A stretch of DNA of 64,000 bases from Chthoniobacter flavus (GCA_945861435.1 CAMAUX010000001.1:124001-188000); one strand, 5' to 3'. Shown: positions 7,074 through 15,916, counted from the first letter of the stretch. Translations and numbers: made by a program. The notes: generated by a model from the letters alone, not told the origin.

Positions 7074-9656
7074 ATGCTATCCCGCCGTTTCCCCCCTTTG
7101 CGCGGAATGCTGAGCCGGATCCGGAATCAGGCCGGAGCGGCTTTCATCGCCCTTGCGTTTGCCTCCCCCGTTTGGGCGGCTCCAGTCCCGCAACCGGTGT
7201 GGATCGCGCTGGCCCCGCTGCTCGAGAAGCACTGTGTGGAGTGTCATGAAGGGGACACCACGAAGGGCGGCCTCGACCTGACTCAACTTCCCAAGAACCT
7301 GCAGGATCGGGCGCTCCGGGACCGATGGATTCGGATCCATGACCGCGTGAAGGCGGGTGAGATGCCGCCCAAGTTTGAAGATCTGCCCTCTTCAGAGCGC
7401 AGTGCCATCACGGGAATTCTTGGGGCGGCGATTGATGAAACGGATCGTGCGGAAGTTATTCAAAATGGGCGCGGGCCGCTTCGCCGGCTGAACCGCGACG
7501 AGTACGAGCAGAACCTGCGCGATGTGCTGCAACTCCCAAGCCTCGATATCCGCGACATGCTTCCGGAAGACCGGGAGGGACACCACTTCAACAAAACCTC
7601 GGAGACGCTCGACATGTCCCGCGTGCAATTCACTGCGTATCTCGAAGCGGCCGAAGCCGCGCTTCGAGCCGCGATGGTAGTGGATAAAAGCCCGCCTCCG
7701 TCCACGAAGTTCAAAGCAGTGGGGGCGTCCCTGTTTCCCGAGAAGACGACCTTCGGCGAGCGCGAGGCGATGTTTTTTGCGAGGGACAACCAAGCAATCG
7801 CATTCGAAAAAAACCCGACTAAGGAGGAGGCTCAGGCAGCCCTGAAAGACGAGACCATTGAGTTGGCGCTCTTTCGCTCAGCGCACTGGCCTTACTATGG
7901 ATATCCGAAGGGATTTGTGGCGAAGCTGCCGGGAGACTACAGGGTGCGTTTTTCCGCGCGAGCCGTGGTGCAGGTGGCAGGTTATCAACTCAAGCCGGCT
8001 GCGGAACCGGTGCCGATGACTTTCCGCGCGCGGAAACCATCAGGACCCGACGTGTCCGGCGATGTGCGCGCGACTGGAGGTGTCATGGACATCCAACCGG
8101 ACGTCGCAACCTATGAAACCACCATCAGCCTGCGAGAGCGCGAGACTTTTGAATACAGCCTGCTCGGTCTTCCGGTGCCCTTGGCGCGCAATGTGAAAGG
8201 CGGTCCTCCGACTTATCGCTATCCCCCCTTTCCCGAAGGCGGCCAGCCCGGTGTGGCCTTTCAATGGTTGGAAGTGGAGGGCCCGCTCTCGTCCGGGGAA
8301 TGGCCGCCGCAATCCCATCGTGTTCTATTCGACAACCTCGGGATTCCGCCAACCGCCGAGCAGCCCAGGGCGGAGGCGGCGCGGCTTCTGCGTCGTTTTG
8401 TAAAGAGGGCATCCCGCGAGCCGCTTTCCGAAGGGGATGTGAAGCAGTTCGAACAACTCATCTGGAACCGGCTGGAGAACGGTGCGGGTTTTTCCGAGGC
8501 TGTGCTGGCGGGATACAAAGCGTTCCTTTGCTCCAGCCACTTTCTCTATCTCCGTGAGCCGATGCACGAGAGCGATCACTTTGCGATTGCGTCGCGTCTG
8601 TCTCATTTCCTCACCAACACGCGGCCGGACCAGCGTCTCGCCTCGCTTGCCAGTGATGGTCGTCTGCGCGATGCGGAAATCCTGCGGAGTGAGACCCTCC
8701 GTCTGATGGAGGGGGACGGCTTTTCAAGATGCATCCAGCATTTCAGCGACTATTGGCTCAATCTGCGCCATCTGCGCCGCGATGAACCCGATATCCGCTT
8801 GTATCCCGAGTACCGCTTCGACGACTACCTCGTGGAGAGCATGGGGCACGAGACGCGCGCATTCCTCAGCGCAATAATCAGAGACAATCTGCCAGCCCGC
8901 GCGCTGATCGAGACGGATTTTGTTTTCGCTAATGACCGCCTCGCAAAACACTACAATCTCCCTCCGCTAAGCGGCTCGAGGGTGCGCAAAGTTTCATTGG
9001 AAAAGGGCAGCGCGCTCGGTGGTCTGATCACACAGGCCGCAATCCTCAAGGTGACAGCCAATGGGACCACTACATCGCCCATCGTGCGGGGCGCATGGGT
9101 CATGGATCGCATCCTCGGAGAGCCGCCACCGCCGCCCCCGCCGAGCGTTCCCGCCGTTGAGCCGGATATTCGCGGAGCCAAGACCATCCGGGATCTGCTC
9201 GCGCTCCATACAAAATCCAAGTCCTGTGCGGCGTGCCATGCCCGGTTTGATCCCGCCGGGCTCGCGCTCGAAAACTTCGATGTTCTCGGAGGCTGGCGCA
9301 CTCGCTACCGGGGGTTGGAGGAGGGTGAACTGGTTGCAGGGATCGACCGCGCTGGGCATGACTTTAATTACACGCTGGCGGCGCCCGTGGATGCTCGTGG
9401 GAAGCTGATGACCGGGAGTGCTTTCCAAGATATTCGCGATCTGAAGTCCATCCTTGCGCTCAATCCGCGTCAGCTCGCCCGTAATCTCCTTCAGCAATTC
9501 ACGATCTATGCAACGGGGACGCCGGCGCGTTTCTCCGACCGTGCAGAAATCGAATCGATCCTCGATGCATGTGCCGATGACGGGTACCGCGTGCGCGACC
9601 TCATCATTAGTCTGGTGCAAAGCCGTATATTTCTCGGCCAACCCGGATCCCACTGA
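7074..9656 (+). CDS. DUF1592 family protein with two CxxCH haem motifs
   Basis: This 860-residue secreted protein is typical of Planctomycetota and Verrucomicrobiota. After a signal region ending near residue 36 comes an N-terminal planctomycete cytochrome motif, CVECH at residues 54-58. Next are a DUF1587-like segment (from about residue 140, LRRLNRDEYEQNLRDVL), a beta-rich middle, DUF1595 (about 430-490), DUF1592 (about 500-630), DUF1588 (about 640-745, containing KVTANGTTTSPIVRG and a second CxxCH motif, CAACH, near residue 718) and DUF1585 at the C terminus. The function of this family is not established; the haem motifs suggest electron transfer coupled to a periplasmic oxidation. It is followed after 4 bp by its usual partner, a DUF1552 protein. 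Confidence 0.9.
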   Translation: MLSRRFPPLRGMLSRIRNQAGAAFIALAFASPVWAAPVPQPVWIALAPLLEKHCVECHEGDTTKGGLDLTQLPKNLQDRALRDRWIRIHDRVKAGEMPPKFEDLPSSERSAITGILGAAIDETDRAEVIQNGRGPLRRLNRDEYEQNLRDVLQLPSLDIRDMLPEDREGHHFNKTSETLDMSRVQFTAYLEAAEAALRAAMVVDKSPPPSTKFKAVGASLFPEKTTFGEREAMFFARDNQAIAFEKNPTKEEAQAALKDETIELALFRSAHWPYYGYPKGFVAKLPGDYRVRFSARAVVQVAGYQLKPAAEPVPMTFRARKPSGPDVSGDVRATGGVMDIQPDVATYETTISLRERETFEYSLLGLPVPLARNVKGGPPTYRYPPFPEGGQPGVAFQWLEVEGPLSSGEWPPQSHRVLFDNLGIPPTAEQPRAEAARLLRRFVKRASREPLSEGDVKQFEQLIWNRLENGAGFSEAVLAGYKAFLCSSHFLYLREPMHESDHFAIASRLSHFLTNTRPDQRLASLASDGRLRDAEILRSETLRLMEGDGFSRCIQHFSDYWLNLRHLRRDEPDIRLYPEYRFDDYLVESMGHETRAFLSAIIRDNLPARALIETDFVFANDRLAKHYNLPPLSGSRVRKVSLEKGSALGGLITQAAILKVTANGTTTSPIVRGAWVMDRILGEPPPPPPPSVPAVEPDIRGAKTIRDLLALHTKSKSCAACHARFDPAGLALENFDVLGGWRTRYRGLEEGELVAGIDRAGHDFNYTLAAPVDARGKLMTGSAFQDIRDLKSILALNPRQLARNLLQQFTIYATGTPARFSDRAEIESILDACADDGYRVRDLIISLVQSRIFLGQPGSH

Positions 9657-9660
9657 CGCT

Positions 9661-10965
9661 ATGAACTCCCCTTACGTTTCCTGCCGCGCTGGTGCGATCA
9701 GTCGCCGTTCCCTGCTGCGTGGGATTGGCGCCATGGTTGCGCTGCCATTTCTCGAGTGCATGACGCCGGTGTTTGCGCGTTCTGCAGTGCAGGAGGCGCC
9801 TGCGCGAATGCTGCTCATCTCCAACAACCTTGGCGTGCTGCCCAAGCCCTTCTTCCCCGAGGGGGTGGGCCGCGACTATCAACTCTCGCCCTATCTCTCC
9901 GTCCTCGCTGAGTTTCGCAATGAATTCACGGTCTTCAGCGGCCTTTCCCACCCGGGTGTCGTGGGCGGGCACAGTACGGAGAATTGCTTTCTTACTGCAG
10001 CGCGCGGCCCGACGAAGAGCGGGTTTCGCAATCAAATCTCGCTGGATCAATTCGCTGCCGAAAGGCTCGGACAGGCAACCCGGTTTACGACGCTCAATCT
10101 CGGGGTGAATATTGATAAGGCGAATCGCAGCCTCTCATGGACCCGCGACGGCGTGCTTCTGCCGGCGGAAGACAGCGCCGCGGCGCTCTTCCGAAAGATG
10201 TTCATCCAAGGCAACGCAGAGACAGTGCAGCGGCAGATCCGTAAGCTGGAGGAACGCGGCAGCATCCTTGACGCTCTGCTCGAGGACACGAGGCAGTTCT
10301 CGCGCAAGCTCGGCAGCAGCGACAAAGCACGGCTCGACCAGTATCTAACCTCGATCCGCGAAGTGGAGGAGCGCCTCCAAAAGGCCAGCGAATGGGAGCT
10401 GAAACCAAAGCCTTCAGCGACGCAGCCGCCCCCTGATGATATCCAGGACAAGAAGCTCTTCTTCGAGAAGCTCAGCCTCATGCTTTCCATGGCGCAGCTT
10501 GCTTTGGAGTCGGATTCCACGCGCATTGTCACGCTCATGGTCGACGCCTTTGCGACCCCAGCATTCAAGCTGCATCCCGACCAGAGTACGACGGACGGCT
10601 ATCACAATCTCAGTCACCACGGTCAGGCGGTGGAAAAAGTAAAGCAGCTTGAAGATGCCGACCGCCAGCAGATGAGGCTCCTGCTCCATCTTTTAAAGAA
10701 CCTTGCTGACAAGCCGGACGGGGGAAGGCGCTTGCTTGATCGGACGACGATTCTTTTCGGCAGCAACATGGGGGACGCGAACACCCATGATAATTCCAAC
10801 CTCCCCATCCTCCTTGCCGGCGGTGGCTTTAATCACGGTCAGCATCTGGCCTTCAAGCGGGATGACAACAAGCCGCTCAGCAACCTCTTCGTGTCCATGC
10901 TCCAGCAGATGGGTGTGGAGTGTGAGAGCTTTGGCTCCAGCACCGGAACGGTTGCGATGGGGTAG
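9661..10965 (+). CDS. DUF1552 family secreted protein
   Basis: This 434-residue protein has a twin-arginine type leader (ISRRSLLRGIGAMVALPFLE), so it is probably folded in the cytoplasm and exported by Tat. The body matches DUF1552: GLSHPGVVGGHSTENCFL near residue 100 and FGSNMGDANTHDNSNLPIL near residue 370 are characteristic. The frame is open upstream inside the previous gene, but the ATG at 9661 directly begins the Tat leader. DUF1552 proteins nearly always travel with DUF1592 proteins. Their chemistry is not established, although the fold resembles the alkaline phosphatase/sulfatase-like DUF1501 group. It belongs to the IclR-led operon. Confidence 0.9.
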   Translation: MNSPYVSCRAGAISRRSLLRGIGAMVALPFLECMTPVFARSAVQEAPARMLLISNNLGVLPKPFFPEGVGRDYQLSPYLSVLAEFRNEFTVFSGLSHPGVVGGHSTENCFLTAARGPTKSGFRNQISLDQFAAERLGQATRFTTLNLGVNIDKANRSLSWTRDGVLLPAEDSAAALFRKMFIQGNAETVQRQIRKLEERGSILDALLEDTRQFSRKLGSSDKARLDQYLTSIREVEERLQKASEWELKPKPSATQPPPDDIQDKKLFFEKLSLMLSMAQLALESDSTRIVTLMVDAFATPAFKLHPDQSTTDGYHNLSHHGQAVEKVKQLEDADRQQMRLLLHLLKNLADKPDGGRRLLDRTTILFGSNMGDANTHDNSNLPILLAGGGFNHGQHLAFKRDDNKPLSNLFVSMLQQMGVECESFGSSTGTVAMG

Positions 10966-11166
10966 GCGGTGGGAATCGGAGACGCGCCTGCACGGGGCGC
11001 GCAAAGGGGGGCTTCGTTCCCACCGTTGGACTAATGCCGGTTTCCCGGGCCCCGGGGACCGACTCGGGTTGCGGGCACAGGCCGCGGAGTGTAGGAGGCA
11101 TGACTATATAAGACCGGGTTTTGACTTGTAGCTAAGTGGCGTCTAAAAGAGGAGAAGTTCACCCCC

Positions 11167-12606
11167 ATGAAGTTGCGCCCCCCCTCGCAGTCTTCGCCTC
11201 ACGGAGGCGGTTTGGCATCCCTCGTTCGGGGAGGCTCTCTTGTCGGCCGCCGGAACTTCCTTAAAGCCGGTATATTAGGCGTTGGCGGCATTGCCTTCTC
11301 CGACATTCTCAGGGCCGAGGCGGCTTCCGGTATTTTGTCGTCGGGAAAAGCCGTGATTAACATCCACTTGGACGGGGGCCCGCCCCAGATGGATTTGATC
11401 GATCCCAAACCCGACGCCCCGTCGGAAATTCGCGGGGAGTTCGGTTCCCTGAGGACGTCCATTCCGGGAGTTCACCTTACCGAGCTCCTGCCACGGATGG
11501 CGGCAAATGCCTCGAAGTACGTCTTTCTCCGTTCGCTTGTCGGAGCGGATGGCAAACACGACGCTTTCCAATGCCAGTCGGGATTTGATGAGAAGGATCT
11601 GGCGGCCATTGGCGGTCGTCCTGCCATGGGATGCGTCCTGAACAAGCTTGCGGGAGACACCCAGAATTCAGCGCCTCTCTTTGTCGACCTCATGCAGGGG
11701 CGCCCGTATGTGCGGAACAGCGCGCGGCCTGGATTCCTCGGGGTGGTTCATTCAGCCTATCGGCCGGATATTTCGGAGATGTTCCCGCTGGCGATTTCCT
11801 CCGGGATGAAGGCGGAGTTGGAACAACGCAGCCAGAATCGCAGCGAGGGTCTGGCGCTTACGGAAGGACTTTCGCTGGGGCGCTTGGAGGACCGGGTGTC
11901 CCTGCTCCAGTCTCTGGACCGCTTCCGGAGAGATCTCGATCAGAGCGGGTCGATGGAGGCGCTCGACAAATTCACAAAGCTTTCACTGGGCATTCTCAGT
12001 TCGCAAAAATTCGCGAATGCGCTCGATCTTAGTAAGGAGGATCCGAGGGTGGTGGAACGATATACACCGCGCATGGTGATGCCTGAGATGCGGGAGACCA
12101 TGGAGACGCCGAAGGGGGCGCAGAAATTCCTTCTCGCACGCCGCCTGATCGAGGCCGGAGTGCGGTGTGTGAGCATTTCCCTCGGGGATTTCGACACGCA
12201 CGAGGATAACTTCGTGAGAATTCGTTACCTTGGTCCTCTATTGGATCACGCATTGGACACGTTGGTGACCGATTTGGACGAGCGCGGCATGCTCAACGAC
12301 GTTTTGATCGTCGTGTGGGGCGAATTCGGCCGGTCGCCGAAGATCAATCCAAAGGCGGGACGGGAACACTGGCCCCGGGTGGCGATGGGGATCATGGCTG
12401 GGGGCGGGCTCAGGACGGGGCAGGTCATCGGCAGCACCGACCGATTCGCGGGCGAGGCGACTTCGCGGCCGGTGCATTACCAGGACGTGCTTGCGACCAT
12501 GTACAGGCATCTGGGAATCGATGCCGCAGCCACGATGCTAAGCGATCCGAGTGGCCGGCCCCTGCCGCTGCTGGATGTGGGACGTCCTATTGCAGAACTG
12601 CTTTAG
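11167..12606 (+). CDS. DUF1501 family secreted protein
   Basis: This 479-residue protein has a Tat-type leader (GRRNFLKAGILGVGG, near residue 27) and the DUF1501 pattern: NIHLDGGPPQMDLIDPKP after the leader, FDTHEDNF near residue 340, VVWGEFGRSPKINPKAGREH near residue 380, and HYQDVLATMYRHLGI near the end. DUF1501 is placed by structure-based classification in the alkaline phosphatase superfamily. No activity is established. A purine-rich ribosome-binding stretch (GAGGAGAAG) precedes the start by about ten bases. A 201-bp gap separates it from the DUF1552 gene; the gap holds AT-rich TATATA at 11105-11110, so a separate promoter is possible. DUF1501 normally pairs with a PSD1 protein, and here it stands without one. 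Confidence 0.88.
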   Translation: MKLRPPSQSSPHGGGLASLVRGGSLVGRRNFLKAGILGVGGIAFSDILRAEAASGILSSGKAVINIHLDGGPPQMDLIDPKPDAPSEIRGEFGSLRTSIPGVHLTELLPRMAANASKYVFLRSLVGADGKHDAFQCQSGFDEKDLAAIGGRPAMGCVLNKLAGDTQNSAPLFVDLMQGRPYVRNSARPGFLGVVHSAYRPDISEMFPLAISSGMKAELEQRSQNRSEGLALTEGLSLGRLEDRVSLLQSLDRFRRDLDQSGSMEALDKFTKLSLGILSSQKFANALDLSKEDPRVVERYTPRMVMPEMRETMETPKGAQKFLLARRLIEAGVRCVSISLGDFDTHEDNFVRIRYLGPLLDHALDTLVTDLDERGMLNDVLIVVWGEFGRSPKINPKAGREHWPRVAMGIMAGGGLRTGQVIGSTDRFAGEATSRPVHYQDVLATMYRHLGIDAAATMLSDPSGRPLPLLDVGRPIAELL

Positions 12607-12805
12607 GCGTCGGCGGCGGCTGGCTCTGGTGGTGAAGTCCCGCACATTACAGTGACACCCGGCGGCGGCTCAGTGTCTGACTATGGGGTGTCCCCCTGTT
12701 TCGCGATCCTCATGGAGGGGATGTTCAGGATGGCATCGAGGGAACGGCATCGGGCGTGCCTCGGGGGATGGGAGCCCGCGTAAGTAACAAGCGTTCTTCC
12801 CGTCA

Positions 12806-12976
12806 GCATGACGGAGGCATGAAAGCCAATAGCCGGTCGGTGAACGCAATCCGCAAAGCGGGTTGCGGGAACCACCGGATCACGATTCCCCACGCGACGC
12901 GCCCCGGCAGCGGGCGCGAGAAGGGCGATGATGGGAGGCAATCTTGCCAGCCAGTCTTGCCTGTCCCTTTCGGCTT
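12806..12976 (-). repeat. Inverted partial copy of the 280-bp dispersed repeat
   Basis: Read on the minus strand, this segment matches the central part of the copies at 4497-4776 and 4791-5070: the CATGC palindrome region, the GGTCGGTGAACGCAATCCGC hairpin arm, the block with GACGCGCCCC and GCAGCGGGCGCGAG, and the TTGCCTGTCC motif. It has lost the outer part that contains the TTTTTTGCAGCTTCG segment and shows more changes. Its end overlaps the last codon of the vapC gene at 12975-12977. The stretch 12607-12805 before it holds no recognisable gene. Confidence 0.75.
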
Positions 12977-13409
12977 ACGGGATCAGTAACTCCACACGAA
13001 GCCCGCTGCGCCGGAACATTTCAAAATCCGCGTCGCGGGTCACCCACGTGCACCCGTTTTCCAACGCCACCGCGGCGTGCTGGGCGTCGGCCACCATTTT
13101 CCCGGCGGCCCCGGAGTCCCAGCACAAGCGCTTCACCAGACCCCAGTGCCCGGCACCCGGCCCTGGCATGACGCAGGCCGGCGTGGCGGCAAGCGCATCG
13201 ATCACCGCAAGCGCTTGCGCAAGTGGCGTGGGGAAAGGGCGGAATGAGGCATGGGTCACCACCCGCACAAACGCCACGGCCACAAGGGAGGAAATTGCGA
13301 AGGGTTCGGCTCCGTTCGCCAGATCCTCCATCCAGCGCCGATAGAACTCGTGATCTGGGTCCTCGCGACGATGGGCGTACACGAGCACGTTGACGTCGGG
13401 CATCCGCAT
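12975..13409 (-). CDS. vapC: PIN-domain ribonuclease toxin (VapC-like)
   Basis: This 144-residue PIN-domain protein is expected to be a magnesium-dependent ribonuclease toxin. The N-terminal acidic motif MPDVNVLVYAHR carries the first conserved aspartate. The C-terminal part, with VADAQHAAVALENGCTWVTR and D following, supplies the other acidic residues. A second ATG (13401-13403, before PDVNVLVYAH) is an equally good start. The antitoxin gene ends two bases upstream, giving the usual antitoxin-toxin order. The stop codon falls in the end of the inverted repeat at 12806-12976, so the repeat abuts or has trimmed the gene end. Confidence 0.85.
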   Translation of the reverse strand: MRMPDVNVLVYAHRREDPDHEFYRRWMEDLANGAEPFAISSLVAVAFVRVVTHASFRPFPTPLAQALAVIDALAATPACVMPGPGAGHWGLVKRLCWDSGAAGKMVADAQHAAVALENGCTWVTRDADFEMFRRSGLRVELLIP

Positions 13410-13411
13410 CT

Positions 13412-13645
13412 TTAACGGCCCTCGTCGCGCAGCCGGGAAAGTTCCTGCGGAGAATGGTGAAGCGCTCCGGGATCTCCGCAGGTGGGCATGCGAAAAGTGG
13501 GCCTCGGCGTTCCGGCGGCGGGCTGAGCAAAGAGCTGGGCGCGCAGGGCGGAGGTGGTGAACTCGCTGAGGGTCATTCCGAGTTCTGCAGCCCTTTTTTT
13601 CGCCTTGAGGAAGACGGGATCATCGAGGACGAGTGTAGTCCGCAT
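13412..13645 (-). CDS. vapB: Ribbon-helix-helix antitoxin (VapB-like)
   Basis: This 77-residue protein begins MRTTLVLDDPVFLKAKKRAA, the typical ribbon and first helix of an RHH/CopG-type DNA-binding antitoxin. TLSEFTTSALRAQL forms the second helix. The C-terminal tail is expected to wrap around and block the PIN toxin encoded next. The frame extends to 13747, but the added residues do not resemble the family. The start MRTTLV at 13643-13645 is preferred; MYAR four codons upstream is an alternative. Upstream DNA carries the repeated GTATGC motif on the coding strand, a possible autoregulatory site. Confidence 0.8.
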   Translation of the reverse strand: MRTTLVLDDPVFLKAKKRAAELGMTLSEFTTSALRAQLFAQPAAGTPRPTFRMPTCGDPGALHHSPQELSRLRDEGR

Positions 13646-13897
13646 ACGTGCATACATACAAACACATGGGCTGCCTGTCAAGCAGCGTCCATTCGCAAAA
13701 ATCGCTCGCGCGCAACCCGTTGCGCTCATAGGCGTTCCCATCGCCATAAATCAGCCGCGCCATCAGGGTCTCCTCCGACGCAAACCAGACCGATTTCTGG
13801 GCGATGAGGAAATAGGGCCCCTGCCTCTCAGCTCCCGCGTGTGTGGCACTTAAAGTACGCATCAAGATGGACCCGCGCCCCGTTTCTCAGTCCTTCA

Positions 13898-13920
13898 GGT
13901 GATGTAGATTTGACATCACC
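13898..13920. promoter_or_regulatory. Perfect inverted repeat, likely vapBC operator
   Basis: GGTGATGT (13898-13905) and ACATCACC (13913-13920) form a perfect 8-bp inverted repeat with a 7-bp spacer, 24 bp before the antitoxin start at 13945. RHH antitoxins with their toxins are known to bind such sites and repress their own operon. The site is in the 299-bp gap between the two divergent vapBC pairs. The rest of that gap shows no supported gene. Confidence 0.65.
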
Positions 13921-13944
13921 CAATGCTGATGGAGAGTCTCCATT

Positions 13945-14202
13945 ATGACGCGGACCCAAATCCAGCTCCCCGACGCGCTTTATCAGCGCGCCAAGGCCTT
14001 CGCCGCACAGCGGGAGATCTCCCTCGCTGAAGTGACGCGCCGTGGCCTCGAGTTGTTTCTCGACCGCTTTCCATCCGACGCACCGCCGTCAGACGCGTGG
14101 ACCCTTCCCTGTGTCGACGCAGGTCGCATCAAGGTTCCCCTGCAAGCCCTGCGCGGGATCGCCGCGGATGAGGAAGCCACCCGCAGTCTCAACGGGCGAT
14201 GA
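13945..14202 (+). CDS. vapB: Ribbon-helix-helix antitoxin (VapB-like)
   Basis: This 85-residue protein has an N-terminal RHH domain (MTRTQIQLPDALYQRAKAFA, then REISLAEVTRRGLELFL) and a C-terminal tail with DAWTLPCVDAGRIKVPLQAL that should contact the toxin. The stop overlaps the toxin start (ATGA at 14199-14202). A perfect inverted repeat lies just upstream and probably mediates autoregulation. It is not a close copy of the antitoxin at 13412-13645, so the two modules are likely independent acquisitions. Confidence 0.85.
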   Translation: MTRTQIQLPDALYQRAKAFAAQREISLAEVTRRGLELFLDRFPSDAPPSDAWTLPCVDAGRIKVPLQALRGIAADEEATRSLNGR

Positions 14203-14645
14203 TCTCCCTCGACGCCAATATCCTTCTACCCGCCGTGGTGGCCCGCAATGCCCACCACGCGGCGGCGGCTGCGTTTCTCGGCTCTCTGCACGGGCGTCAG
14301 GACGTTGCGATCTCCGAGTTCATCCTCCTCGAACTCTACGTGCTCCTAAGGAACCCCGCGGTACTTGCAAAGCCCCTGTCTGCCACTGCTGCCGCCGATG
14401 TTTGTGAAGCCTTTCGAAACCATCCCCGCTGGCAGGTGATCGGCTTTCCATCGGAGAGCCGCTCCTTTCACGACACCCTTTGGATCAAGCTGCGCTTGGA
14501 TGACTTCGCCCGCCGCCGGGCCTATGACTTGCGTGCGGCCCTCGTCCTTCTCCAGCAGGGCGTCACCGATTTCGCGACGGTGAACGCAAAGGACTTTCAG
14601 GGCTTCGGATTTAGACGGGTCTGGAATCCCCTCGCCGCCGAATAA
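14199..14645 (+). CDS. vapC: PIN-domain ribonuclease toxin (VapC-like)
   Basis: This 148-residue PIN-domain toxin carries the motif MISLDANILLPAVVARNAHH with the first catalytic aspartate, SEFILLELYVLLRN with the conserved glutamate, RAYDLRAALVLLQQGVTDFA with the third acidic residue, and VNAKDFQGFGFRRVWNPL at the end. It is translationally coupled to its antitoxin. The natural RNA target cannot be read from the sequence; known VapC enzymes cut tRNA or rRNA. Confidence 0.88.
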   Translation: MISLDANILLPAVVARNAHHAAAAAFLGSLHGRQDVAISEFILLELYVLLRNPAVLAKPLSATAAADVCEAFRNHPRWQVIGFPSESRSFHDTLWIKLRLDDFARRRAYDLRAALVLLQQGVTDFATVNAKDFQGFGFRRVWNPLAAE

Positions 14646-14726
14646 GTCGGCCAGCGGGGGCAGCGGGAGCCCGAGGCCACGGCGAAGCTGACGACGCTTC
14701 ACGCAAGGGCGCACAGCCAGGCACCC

Positions 14727-14870
14727 CTACGAAGGAGATAAAAACGGGTTGCGCACCTGCACCCCGCCATTGTTTTGCCCGTTGCCAAGGTCCTCAGAGT
14801 GGACGAGCTCACACCCCAGACGTTTTGCCGCGACCAAATTCTGGGAATCAAAATGGGAGATTTGGAAACG
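14727..14870 (-). pseudogene. C-terminal remnant of a third VapC-like PIN toxin
   Basis: The last 47 codons of a minus-strand frame give a clear PIN C terminus: FQISHFDSQNLVAAKRLGCE, then LVHSEDLGNGQ and VQVRNPF. In intact PIN toxins this region carries the third aspartate (here in HFDS), the SED acidic motif and the closing NPF. Upstream in the same frame the sequence is not PIN-like and no N-terminal acidic motif or antitoxin is present, so only the last third survives. It converges on the intact vapBC at 13945-14645. Confidence 0.6.
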
Positions 14871-15235
14871 TTCCCCATGTGCCGCCGATCGCCCGGTTCC
14901 GAATCGCGGGATCCTCATGAATCTGAGCAAGCGTGACAGCCATGCGGGTAGGATGTCGTCAGGGACGCATGAGCGGCAACCTGCGCATGGGGTGAAGGAA
15001 CTTGCGATCCCCCAAAGAGCATGAACCCTGGCGCCCGCTGGCTGCATTTTCGCGATCCATTTCTTCCCAGTGGGATCGAGCGTGGTGTGAGGCGCAGGCC
15101 AAAGCCTCTCCAATCAGAGAGGGTCGGGAAATGAGCCTGAATCAGTCACACGGGTCGCCTAACGAAACCGAGGATGCGGTGTTATCGCCTCGCATGCGGC
15201 CACGAACCGGAGACCTGAGGCCCAACTGGTCGGAC
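14871..15235. other. Non-coding interval
   Basis: There is no supported gene between the vapC remnant and the end of the GntR gene. Frames here are short, arginine- and proline-rich and lack family signatures. The interval may hold the decayed front of the vapC remnant. Confidence 0.5.
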
Positions 15236-15916
15236 TTAACCAATAAACACGCGGCTCCCCTGCTTGAGTGCCGCGACCGCGGACGCGGCGGCCTGGTCAA
15301 GGTGCAGACGCATCGCCTCGGCGGCGGCGTCTGCATCGCGTCGCTTGAGGCACTTGAGGATCCGCAGATGGTCGGTGACCGAGGTGGAATGAATGTCGGC
15401 GCGGACAGTGCCGACCGCTTCGCGCATGGTTTGCACCAGATCGCCATAGCGGGCGATCTCAGCTGCCAACCGCGGGTTTCCCGCAGCGTTCGCAATGGCC
15501 GAGTGAAGCTCGCGGTCGAGTTTCCAATCAGTGTCGGGACGTTGCTCCCGCCGGAGCGCCGCGAAGGAACTCTTGAGTCGGTCGATCACTGTGTCGTCGA
15601 TGCGGGTCGCGGCAAGCCTTGCGGCCTCGGTTTCCAGCAGCGTACGCACGGCGTAGAGGTCGCGCAGTTCCTTTTCACCAAAGGGAAGGAAGATGGCGCC
15701 GCAATTGCGTTTGAGTTCGACGATCCCCATGGAAGCGAGTTCGAGCAGCGCCTCGCGCACCGGCGTGCGGCTGACTTTGAACAACGCAGCGGCCTCCACT
15801 TCCGTCAGACGATCGTCCCCGTTCCAACGGCCATGCAGCAGGCCATGAATGACACCACGCACGACGCGGGCTTTGCCTGCGGTGGAGCTTTTGGAGGAGG
15901 GAGTGCGTTTGATCAC
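15236..15916 (-). CDS. GntR-family (FCD/FadR-type) transcriptional regulator
   Basis: This is a regulator of about 226 residues with an N-terminal winged helix-turn-helix (DDRLTEVEAAALFKVSRTPV then REALLELASMGIVE) and an FCD effector domain. In the FCD domain, YAVRTLLETEAARLAA, LDRELHSAIANAAGNPRLA and VTDHLRILKCLKRRDADAA carry the conserved acidic and histidine metal-site positions. The start is uncertain: GTG at 15914-15916 is chosen. A TTG at 15935-15937 would add seven residues but lies inside the palindrome, an unlikely place for a start. The gene is divergent from the PSD1-DUF1501 pair, which it probably represses. FCD regulators often sense sugar acids and other carboxylates. Confidence 0.85.
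   Translation of the reverse strand: MIKRTPSSKSSTAGKARVVRGVIHGLLHGRWNGDDRLTEVEAAALFKVSRTPVREALLELASMGIVELKRNCGAIFLPFGEKELRDLYAVRTLLETEAARLAATRIDDTVIDRLKSSFAALRREQRPDTDWKLDRELHSAIANAAGNPRLAAEIARYGDLVQTMREAVGTVRADIHSTSVTDHLRILKCLKRRDADAAAEAMRLHLDQAAASAVAALKQGSRVFIG

Noticed and set aside
11121-11149. TTGACT and TAAAAG with a 17-bp spacer, resembling a sigma-70 promoter before the DUF1501 gene
   Set aside because: The start of transcription would fall after the ribosome-binding stretch, leaving a very short leader, so it does not fit the start at 11167.
13620-13865. Minus-strand 81-residue open frame between the two vapBC pairs
   Set aside because: It overlaps the start of the vapB gene in another frame, has no recognisable family and includes promoter-like DNA.
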